The notes beneath the pieces are model-generated. The model saw nothing but the letters and a program-made list of their open reading frames with translations. It made no database searches and was not told where the DNA came from. The translations under genes and the position numbers were made by a program. A DNA stretch of 64,000 nt from Chlorocebus sabaeus (lineage: Eukaryota; Chordata; Mammalia; Primates; Cercopithecidae), in contig NW_027327622.1 of assembly GCF_047675955.1 (NCBI RefSeq), forward strand, positions 1-64,000, given 5' to 3'. Shown piece by piece: positions 1-5,875 of this stretch. Positions within the stretch are counted from its first letter, which is position 1. The number at the start of each line of letters is the position of its first letter.

Positions 1-172
1 TTTGCAAATTCCACAAGGGTAGTCTTAAGGAAAAGATTCTGGAGGGGAAAGCTATAACTCTGTGAGATGAATTGACAGAACACAAAACAGTTTCACAGAA
101 ACCTTCTTTCCAGTTTTTAACTGAAGAAATTTCCTTTTTCACCATAGCGCTCTATGGGCTTCCAAATAAGAC
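1..172 (+). repeat. Monomer 1 of HOR (copy 1)
   Basis: A 172-bp unit identified by GTCTTAAGGAAAAGATTC, which occurs in no other monomer and serves as the HOR anchor. Two alleles exist across copies: CACAAGGGTAG and CACAAGAATAG. The box is TTCCTTTTTCACCATAGCG, and the dyad CCATAG-CGCT-CTATGG is intact. The usual HindIII site is lost (GAAACCTTCTTT). Confidence 0.9.
131..147 (+). other. pJ-alpha-like A-box (representative)
   Basis: TTCCTTTTTCACCATAG lies at the monomer position occupied by the CENP-B box in B-type human monomers and by the pJ-alpha motif in A-type monomers. It matches the A-type form. Near-identical copies recur in almost every monomer, with variants TTTCATCATACCC (monomer 5), TTTCATCATAGCC (monomer 12), TTCCACCCATAGCC or TTTCACCCATAGCC (monomer 14) and TTTTTCAACATAGCC (monomer 11). 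The box is absent from monomer 11 of S copies. A protein-binding role is inferred from the family, not shown. Confidence 0.75.
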
Positions 173-345
173 TTTGCAAATCGCACAAGAACAGTCTTAG
201 CGAAAGGCTTGTTGAGGGGGAAAGCTGTTAATTTGTGAGATGAATTAACAGAACACAAGGCAGTTTCTCCGAAAGCTTCCTTTAAGTTTTTATCTTAGGT
301 AATTTCCTTTTTCACCACAGCCCTCTATGGGCTTCCCAACATCAC
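173..345 (+). repeat. Monomer 2 of HOR (copy 1)
   Basis: A 173-bp unit here, 172 bp where the G run is four. It is marked by GCTTGTTGAGGGGGAAAGC, GCTGTTAAT and TTATCTTAGGTAATTTCC. The box reads CACCACAGCCCTC, so the CCATAG arm has one mismatch, but AGCCC-TCTAT-GGGCT is kept. G-run length (5 or 4) and GATGAATTAAC versus GATGAAATAAC are useful haplotype markers. Copies 4, 5 and 8 lack one T (AAGTTTTATC). Confidence 0.9.
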
Positions 346-517
346 TTTTCAAATTACACAAGAACAGTCTTAGCGAAAGGCTTCTTGAGGGGAAAGCTGT
401 AACCCTGTGAGTTGAATTAACAGAACACAAAGCAGTTTCTCCGAAGGCTTCTATTCAGTTTTTACCTTAGAATATTTCCTTTTTCACCATAGCCCTGTAA
501 GGGCTTCCAAATATAAC
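346..517 (+). repeat. Monomer 3 of HOR (copy 1)
   Basis: A 172-bp unit beginning TTTTCAAATTACACAAG, with CCCTGTGAGTTGAATTAAC and TTTTACCTTAGAATATTTCC. The box is followed by AGCCCTGTAAGGGCT, which changes the usual loop and arm bases yet forms a 6-bp inverted repeat (AGCCCT-GTA-AGGGCT). The HindIII site is lost (GAAGGCTTCTA). GCGAAAGG versus GCGAGAGG separates two groups of HOR copies. Confidence 0.9.
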
Positions 518-688
518 TTTGCAAATTCCACATGAAAAGTCTTAGTGAAAAGCTTCTTGAGGGGAAGCTGTAACTCTCTGAGATGAATTAATAGAACACA
601 AAGCAGTTTCTCAGAAAGCTTCTTTCCACTTTTTAACGGAAGATATTTCCTTTTTCACCATAGCCCTCTATGGGCTTCCAAATATGAC
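518..688 (+). repeat. Monomer 4 of HOR (copy 1)
   Basis: A 171-bp unit with CACATGAAAAGTCTTAGTG, TTAATAGAACAC and CTTTCCACTTTTTAACGGAAG. It has an extra HindIII site in GAAAAGCTTCTTGAGG as well as the usual AAAGCTTCTTTCC. Its TTAACGGAAG word matches monomer 7, and it begins the first of two similar trimer blocks (monomers 4-6 and 7-9). Confidence 0.9.
658..673. repeat. Inverted repeat at box position, monomer 4
   Basis: CCATAG-CCCT-CTATGG is a perfect 6-bp-arm dyad with a 4-bp spacer. It overlaps a second dyad, AGCCC-TCTAT-GGGCT, so two alternative hairpins share the same bases. Exact or near copies occur in most monomers of every HOR copy. It overlaps the 3' end of the A-box. Hairpin or cruciform formation is inferred. 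Confidence 0.85.
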
Positions 689-862
689 TTTGAATATCTC
701 ACAAAAACATTCTTAGCGAAGGCTTCTTGTGGGGAAAGCTGTAACTCGGTCAGATGTATAATTAACAGAACACACGGCAGTTTCTCAGAAAGCTTCTTTT
801 CAGTTTTTAACTGAAGATATTTCCTTTTTCATCATACCCCTCTATGAGCTTCCAAATATCAC
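689..862 (+). repeat. Monomer 5 of HOR (copy 1)
   Basis: A 174-bp unit starting TTTGAATATCTCACAAAAAC. It is marked by CTTCTTGTGGGG and GGTCAGATGTATAATTAAC, a 3-bp expansion relative to the usual GATGAATTAAC. The box is divergent (TTTTTCATCATACCCCTC). The dyad is reduced to CATA-CCCCTC-TATG. Confidence 0.9.
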
Positions 863-1034
863 TTTGCAAATTCCACAGTAACAGTCTTAGCGAAAGGCTT
901 CTGGAAGGGAAAGCTGTAACTGTGTGAGATGAATTAACAGAACACAAAGCAGTTTCTGTGAAAGCTTCTTTTCAGTTTTTATCTTAGGCTATTTCCTTTT
1001 TCACCATAGCCCTGAATGGGCTTCGAAATATCAC
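863..1034 (+). repeat. Monomer 6 of HOR (copy 1)
   Basis: A 172-bp unit marked by CCACAGTAACAGTC, CTGGAAGGGAAAGC, AACTGTGTGAG and GTTTCTGTGAAAGC. It contains ATCTTAGGCTATTTCC, a word shared only with monomer 9. Downstream of the box it reads AGCCC-TGAAT-GGGCT, which keeps the 5-bp dyad. CTTCTTTTCAG versus CTTCTTTACAG is a haplotype marker; the A form is in copies 2, 6, 7, 17 and 22. Confidence 0.9.
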
Positions 1035-1206
1035 TTTGCAAATTCCAAAACAACAGTCTTAGCGAAAGCTTTCTGGAGGGGAAAGCTGTAACTCTCTGAG
1101 ATGAATTAACAGAACACAAAACAGTTTCTCAGAAAGATTCTTTCCAGTTTTTAACGGAAGATATTTCTTTTTTCACCATAACCCTCTATGGGCTTCCAAA
1201 TATCAC
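1035..1206 (+). repeat. Monomer 7 of HOR (copy 1)
   Basis: A 172-bp unit with AATTCCAAAACAACAGTC, AAAGCTTTCTGG and GAACACAAAACAG. The end-of-monomer HindIII site is lost (GAAAGATTCTTT), but AAGCTT occurs in AAAGCTTTCTGG. The box is followed by CCATAACCC in copies 1-3 and CCATAGCCC from copy 4 onward. The TTAACGGAAG word matches monomer 4. Confidence 0.9.
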
Positions 1207-1378
1207 TTTGGAAATGCCACAAGAACAGTCTTAGCAAAAGACTTCTTGAGGCGAAAGCTGTAACTCTTTGAGATAAATTAACAGAACACAAATCTGTTTC
1301 TCAGAAAACTTCTTTCAAGTTTTTAACTGAAGATATTTCCTTTTTCACCATAGCCCTCAATGGGTTTCCAAATATCAC
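1207..1378 (+). repeat. Monomer 8 of HOR (copy 1)
   Basis: A 172-bp unit starting TTTGGAAATGCCACAAG, with TTAGCAAAAGACTTC, GAGGCGAAAGC and CTCTTTGAGATAAATT. The HindIII site is lost (GAAAACTTCTTT). AAATCTGTTT versus AAATCAGTTT, and CCTGTTTCACC with or without CAATGTTTTTCC, mark haplotypes. The TTAACTGAAG word matches monomer 5. Confidence 0.9.
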
Positions 1379-1550
1379 TTTACACATCCCACAAGAACAG
1401 TCTTAGCGAAAGTCTTCTTAAGGGGAATGCTCTAGCTCTTTGAGATGATTCAACAGGACACAAAGCAGTTTTTCAGAAAGCTTCTTTTCAGTTTCTATCT
1501 TAGGCTATTTCCTTTTTCACCATAGCCCTCTATGGTCTTCCAAATATCAC
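1379..1550 (+). repeat. Monomer 9 of HOR (copy 1)
   Basis: A 172-bp unit marked by CACATCCCACAAG, GTCTTCTTAAGGGGAATGC, GATGATTCAACAGGACAC and TTTCTATCTTAGGCTATTTC. The last word is shared only with monomer 6. CCATAG-CCCT-CTATGG is intact, but GGTCTTCC removes the GGGCT arm of the alternative dyad. Confidence 0.9.
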
Positions 1551-1722
1551 CTTGCAAATTCCACAAGAACAGTCTTAGCGAAAAACTTCTGGAGGGGAAA
1601 GCTCTAATTCGGTGAGATGTATTAACAGAAAACACGCCAGTTTCTCATAAAGCTTCTTTCCCCTTTTTAACGGGAGATATTTCCTTTTTCACCATAGCCC
1701 TCTATGGGTTACCAAATATGAA
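1551..1722 (+). repeat. Monomer 10 of HOR (copy 1)
   Basis: A 172-bp unit starting CTTGCAAATTCC, with GCGAAAAACTTCTGG, TCGGTGAGATGTATTAAC, AGAAAACACGCCAG and CTTTCCCCTTTTTAACGGGAG. It has the A-box and CCATAG-CCCT-CTATGG, followed by GGGTTACC. Confidence 0.9.
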
Positions 1723-1894
1723 TTTGCAAATTGCACAAGAAGAGTCTTAGTGAATGGCTTCTTGAGGGGAAAGCTCAAACTCTGTGAGATGAACTAACAG
1801 AACACAAAGCAGTTTCTCAGAAAGCTTCTTTTCTGTTTTTAACGGAAGATATTCCCTTTTTCAACATAGCCCTCTAGGGGCTTCGAAATTTTGC
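1723..1894 (+). repeat. Monomer 11 of HOR, long form (copy 1)
   Basis: A 172-bp unit starting TTTGCAAATTGCACAAGAAG, with GTGAATGGC, GAACTAACAG and CTTCTTTTCTGTTTTTAACGG. In L copies it contains the divergent box TTCCCTTTTTCAACATAGCC followed by CTCTAGGGGCTTCGAAATTTTG. In S copies the segment equivalent to 1851-1881 is missing and the monomer is 141 bp. Confidence 0.92.
1851..1881 (+). other. 31-bp box segment, present only in L copies
   Basis: This 31-bp stretch lies between GGAAGAT and TTCGAAATT. It holds the monomer 11 box (CCCTTTTTCAACATAGCC) and its dyad AGCCC-TCTAG-GGGCT. It is present in copies 1, 2, 3, 6, 8, 10, 12, 17, 18, 20 and 22. It is absent from copies 4, 5, 7, 9, 11, 13, 14, 15, 16, 19 and 21, which join GGAAGAT directly to TTCGAAA. 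It fully accounts for the ~2937 versus 2906 bp classes. Confidence 0.93.
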
Positions 1895-2065
1895 TTTGCA
1901 AATTCCACAAGAACAGTCTTAGCCAAAGACTTCTGGAGGGGAAAGCTGTAACTCATGAGATGAAATAACAGAACACAAAGCAGTTTCTCAGAAAGCTTCT
2001 TTCCAGTTTTTAAGGGAAGATATTTCCTTTTTCATCATAGCCATCTATGGGCTTCCAAATATCAC
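1895..2065 (+). repeat. Monomer 12 of HOR (copy 1)
   Basis: A 171-bp unit marked by TTAGCCAAAGACTTCTGG, AACTCATGAGATGAAATAAC and TTTTTAAGGGAAG. The box is TTTTTCATCATAGCC, followed by the dyad CATAG-CCAT-CTATG. GGGCTTCC versus GGGTTTCC at its end distinguishes S-like from L-like downstream sequence. Confidence 0.9.
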
Positions 2066-2236
2066 GTTGCAAATTCCACAAGAACAGTCTTAGTGAACGG
2101 CTTCTTGAGGGGAAAGCTGTAAATCGGTGAGATGAATAAACAGAACACAAAGGAGTTACTCATAAAGCTTCTTTCCAGTTTTTAACTACAGATATTTCCT
2201 TTTTCACCATAGCCCTCTATGGGCTTCCAAAATCAC
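2066..2236 (+). repeat. Monomer 13 of HOR (copy 1)
   Basis: A 171-bp unit marked by CTGTAAATCGGTGAG, GAATAAACAG, CACAAAGGAGTTACTCAT and CTTCCAAAATCAC. Alleles GTGAACGGC/GTGAATGGC and AACTAAAG/AACTACAG are usually linked to the S and L classes. It is the monomer duplicated in copy 7. Confidence 0.9.
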
Positions 2237-2408
2237 TTTGCAAATTCCACAAAACAGTCTTAGCGAAAGGCTTCTGGAGAGCAAAGCTGTAATTCTGTGA
2301 GATAAATTAACAGAACACAAAGCAGTTTCTCAGAAATCTTCTTTCCAGTTTTGACCTTAGGATATTTCCTTTTCCACCCATAGCCCTCTATGGGCTTCCA
2401 AATATCAC
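2237..2408 (+). repeat. Monomer 14 of HOR (copy 1)
   Basis: A 172-bp unit with CCACAAAACAGTC, CTGGAGAGCAAAGC and GAAATCTTCTTTCC (HindIII lost). Two forms exist. Type a has CAGTTTCTCAG, GTTTTGACCTTAGG and TTCCACCC. Type b has CAGTTTTTCAG, GTTTTCATCTTAGG and TTTCACCC. An extra C after the box (CACCCATAG) lengthens the dyad arms to 7 bp. Confidence 0.9.
2377..2394. repeat. Longest box dyad, monomer 14
   Basis: CCCATAG-CCCT-CTATGGG is a perfect inverted repeat with 7-bp arms and a 4-bp spacer, the longest of the box-position dyads I found. It recurs in monomer 14 of most copies. In copy 2 the right arm is changed (CTAAGGG), but AGCCCT-CTA-AGGGCT then forms. In copy 21 the box reads CAACCATAG and the arm shortens by one base pair. 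Confidence 0.87.
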
Positions 2409-2595
2409 TATGCAAATCCCACAGGAACTGTCTTAGCGAAAGGCTTCTTGTGGAGTGGCTTCTTGAGGGGAAAGCGGTAACACTGGGAGATTAACTAACA
2501 GAACACAAAGCAGTTTCTCAGAAAGTTTCTTCTCGTTTTTTATCTTAGGATATTTCCTTTTTCACCATAGCCCTCTATGGGTTTCCAAATATCAC
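2409..2595 (+). repeat. Monomer 15 of HOR, expanded to 187 bp
   Basis: It starts TATGCAAATCCCACAGGAAC and carries GGTAACACTGGGAGATTAAC and GTTTCTTCTCG. It is about 15 bp longer than its neighbours because the GGCTTCTTG segment is repeated: GGCTTCTTGTGGAGT is followed by GGCTTCTTGAGGGG. The expansion is in every HOR copy. CTTCTTGTGG/CTTCCTGTGG and ATCTTAGG/ATCTAAGG are marker alleles. Confidence 0.9.
2438..2467 (+). repeat. 15-bp tandem duplication inside monomer 15
   Basis: GGCTTCTTGTGGAGT is followed at once by the homologous GGCTTCTTGAGGGG, where other monomers have only one such segment. This imperfect short tandem duplication was fixed before HOR amplification, since all copies spanning this monomer carry it. 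Exact edges are ambiguous by a base or two. Confidence 0.8.
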
Positions 2596-2767
2596 TTTGC
2601 AAATTTCACAAGAACAGTCTTAGTGAACGGCTTCTTGAGGAGAAAGCTGAAACTCTGTGAGATGAACTAACAGAACACAAAGCAGTTTCTCAAAGAGCTT
2701 CTTTTCGGTTTTTAGCGGAAGATATTTACTTTTTCACCATAGCCCTCTATGTGGTTCCAAATATCAC
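2596..2767 (+). repeat. Monomer 16 of HOR (copy 1)
   Basis: A 172-bp unit starting TTTGCAAATTTCACAAG, with GTGAACGGCTTC, GAGGAGAAAGCTGAAAC, CTCAAAGAGC and TTTTCGGTTTTTAGCGGAAG. The box is TATTTACTTTTTCACC and the dyad CATAG-CCCT-CTATG is kept. GAACTAACAG versus GAACTAACGG is a haplotype marker. It is deleted in copy 7. Confidence 0.9.
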
Positions 2768-2938
2768 TTTTCAAATTCCACAAGAGCAGTCTTAACGAAG
2801 GGCTTCTGGAGGGGAAAGTTGTAACTCTGTGAGATAAATTAACAGAACAGAAAGCAGTTTCTCAGAAAGCTTCTTTCCAGTTTTTAACTGAAGATATTTC
2901 CTTTTTCACCATAGCCCTCTAGGGGTTCCAAATATCAC
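2768..2938 (+). repeat. Monomer 17 of HOR (copy 1)
   Basis: A 171-bp unit starting TTTTCAAATTCCACAAGAGC, with CTTAACGAAGGGC, GGAAAGTTGTAAC and GAACAGAAAGCAG. It ends with CTCTAGGGGTTCC, or CCCGATAGGGG in copies 3 and 4. GTTTTTAACTG versus GTTTCTAACTG is a marker. The box dyad is weakest here (CCC-TCTA-GGG). Confidence 0.9.
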
Positions 2939-5875
2939 TTTGCAAATTCCACAAGGGTAGTCTTAAGGAAAAGATTCTGGAGGGGAAAGCTATAACTCTG
3001 TGAGATGAATTGACAGAACACAAAACAGTTTCACAGAAACCTTCTTTCCAGTTTTTAACTGAAGAAATTTCCTTTTTCACCATAGCGCTCTATGGGCTTC
3101 CAAATAAGACTTTGCAAATCGCACAAGAACAGTCTTAGCGAAAGGCTTGTTGAGGGGAAAGCTGTTAATCTGTGAGATGAAATAACAGAACACAAGGCAG
3201 TTTCTCCGAAAGCTTCCTTTAAGTTTTTATCTTAGGTAATTTCCTTTTTCACCACAGCCCTCTATGGGCTTCCCAACATCACTTTTCAAATTACACAAGA
3301 ACAGTCTTAGCGAAAGGCTTCTTGAGGGGAAAGCTGTAACCCTGTGAGTTGAATTAACAGAACACAAAGCAGTTTCTCCGAAGGCTTCTATTCAGTTTTT
3401 ACCTTAGAATATTTCCTTTTTCACCATAGCCCTGTAAGGGCTTCCAAATATAACTTTGCAAATTCCACATGAAAAGTCTTAGTGAAAAGCTTCTTGAGGG
3501 GAAGCTGTAACTCTCTGAGATGAATTAATAGAACACAAAGCAGTTTCTCAGAAAGCTTCTTTCCACTTTTTAACGGAAGATATTTCCTTTTTCACCATAG
3601 CCCTCTATGGGCTTCCAAATATGACTTTGAATATCTCACAAAAACATTCTTAGCGAAGGCTTCTTGTGGGGAAAGCTGTAACTCGGTCAGATGTATAATT
3701 AACAGAACACACGGCAGTTTCTCAGAAAGCTTCTTTTCAGTTTTTAACTGAAGATATTTCCTTTTTCATCATACCCCTCTATGAGCTTCCAAATATCACT
3801 TTGCAAATTCCACAGTAACAGTCTTAGCGAAAGGCTTCTGGAAGGGAAAGCTGTAACTGTGTGAGATGAATTAACAGAACACAAAGCAGTTTCTGTGAAA
3901 GCTTCTTTACAGTTTTTATCTTAGGCTATTTCCTTTTTCACCATAGCCCTGAATGGGCTTCGAAATATCACTTTGCAAATTCCAAAACAACAGTCTTAGC
4001 GAAAGCTTTCTGGAGGGGAAAGCTGTAACTCTCTGAGATGAATTAACAGAACACAAAACAGTTTCTCAGAAAGATTCTTTCCAGTTTTTAACGGAAGATA
4101 TTTCTTTTTTCACCATAACCCTCTATGGGCTTCCAAATATCACTTTGGAAATGCCACAAGAACAGTCTTAGCAAAAGACTTCTTGAGGCGAAAGCTGTAA
4201 CTCTTTGAGATAAATTAACAGAACACAAATCTGTTTCTCAGAAAACTTCTTTCAAGTTTTTAACTGAAGATATTTCCTTTTTCACCATAGCCCTCAATGG
4301 GTTTCCAAATATCACTTTACACATCCCACAAGAACAGTCTTAGCGAAAGTCTTCTTAAGGGGAATGCTCTAGCTCTTTGAGATGATTCAACAGGACACAA
4401 AGCAGTTTTTCAGAAAGCTTCTTTTCAGTTTCTATCTTAGGCTATTTCCTTTTTCACCATAGCCCTCTATGGTCTTCCAAATATCACCTTGCAAATTCCA
4501 CAAGAACAGTCTTAGCGAAAAACTTCTGGAGGGGAAAGCTCTAATTCGGTGAGATGTATTAACAGAAAACACGCCAGTTTCTCATAAAGCTTCTTTCCCC
4601 TTTTTAACGGGAGATATTTCCTTTTTCACCATAGCCCTCTATGGGTTACCAAATATGAATTTGCAAATTGCACAAGAAGAGTCTTAGTGAATGGCTTCTT
4701 GAGGGGAAAGCTCAAACTCTGTGAGATGAACTAACAGAACACAAAGCAGTTTCTCAGAAAGCTTCTTTTCTGTTTTTAACGGAAGATATTCCCTTTTTCA
4801 ACATAGCCCTCTAGGGGCTTCGAAATTTTGCTTTGCAAATTCCACAAGAACAGTCTTAGCCAAAGACTTCTGGAGGGGAAAGCTGTAACTCATGAGATGA
4901 AATAACAGAACACAAAGCAGTTTCTCAGAAAGCTTCTTTCCAGTTTTTAAGGGAAGATATTTCCTTTTTCATCATAGCCATCTATGGGTTTCCAAATATC
5001 ACTTTCCAAATTCCACAAGAACAGTCTTAGTGAATGGCTTCTTGAGGGGAAAGCTGTAAATCGGTGAGATGAATAAACAGAACACAAAGGAGTTACTCAT
5101 AAAGCTTCTTTCCAGTTTTTAACTACAGATATTTCCTTTTTCACCATAGCCCTCTATGGGCTTCCAAAATCACTTTGCAAATTCCACAAAACAGTCTTAG
5201 CGAAAGGCTTCTGGAGAGCAAAGCTGTAATTCTGTGTGATAAATTAACAGAACACAAAGCAGTTTTTCAGAAATCTTCTTTCCAGTTTTCATCTTAGGAT
5301 ATTTCCTTTTTCACCCATAGCCCTCTAAGGGCTTCCAAATATCACTATGCAAATCCCACAGGAACTGTCTTAGCGAAAGGCTTCCTGTGGAGTGGCTTCT
5401 TGAGGGGAAAGCGGTAACACTGGGAGATTAACTAACAGAACACAAAGCAGTTTCTCAGAAAGTTTCTTCTCGTTTTTTATCTAAGGATATTTCCTTTTTC
5501 ACCATAGCCCTCTATGGGTTTCCAAATATCACTTTGCAAATTTCACAAGAACAGTCTTAGTGAACGGCTTCTTGAGGAGAAAGCTGAAACTCTGTGAGAT
5601 GAACTAACGGAACACAAAGCAGTTTCTCAAAGAGCTTCTTTTCGGTTTTTAGCGGAAGATATTTACTTTTTCACCATAGCCCTCTATGTGCTTCCAAATA
5701 TCACTTTTCAAATTCCACAAGAGCAGTCTTAACGAAGGGCTTCTGGAGGGGAAAGTTGTAACTCTGTGAGATAAATTAACAGAACAGAAAGCAGTTTCTC
5801 AGAAAGCTTCTTTCCAGTTTCTAACTGAAGATATTTCCTTTTTCACCATAGCCCTCTAGGGGTTCCAAATATCAC
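2939..5875 (+). repeat. HOR copy 2, long class
   Basis: A 2937-bp L copy with 17 monomers. It starts with GGGTAG, but the monomer 2 G run is four and is followed by GATGAAATAAC. The downstream half is the typical L haplotype: GGGTTTCC with TTTCCAAATTCC at the monomer 12/13 junction, GTGAATGGC, AACTACAG, type b monomer 14, CTTCCTGTGG, ATCTAAGG, AACGGAAC and TTTCTAACTG. Private changes include GTGTGATAAATT and CTCTAAGGGC in monomer 14. Confidence 0.92.

Larger units (their letters stand above)
1..2938 (+). repeat. HOR copy 1, long class, 17 monomers
   Basis: Complete 2938-bp copy. Monomer 11 keeps the 31-bp box segment, so it is class L. It starts with the GGGTAG variant of monomer 1 and has five Gs in the monomer 2 GTTGAGGGGG run. 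Downstream of monomer 11 it switches to sequence typical of S copies: GTGAACGGC in monomer 13, GTTTTGACCTTAGG in monomer 14, ATCTTAGG in monomer 15 and AACAGAAC in monomer 16. It is therefore an L/S mosaic. Changes seen only here include CACGTTGC at the monomer 13 start and CTATGTGGTTCC in monomer 16. Confidence 0.93.

Noticed and set aside
131..147. TATA-like or promoter elements (GATATTTCC, AAATAT) as transcription starts
   Set aside because: AT-rich words recur in every monomer. Centromeric transcription is known in general, but nothing here singles out a start site.
1851..1870. Monomer 11 box ATTCCCTTTTTCAACATAGC as a CENP-B box
   Set aside because: It resembles TTCCCGTTTCCAACGAA in outline but lacks the essential CCCG and CGAA bases, so it is at best a degenerate relative.
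2709..2727. TTTTCGGTTTTTAGCGGAAG in monomer 16 as a CENP-B box
   Set aside because: TTCG is present, but the required central A and the CGGG are not (T and GCGG instead).
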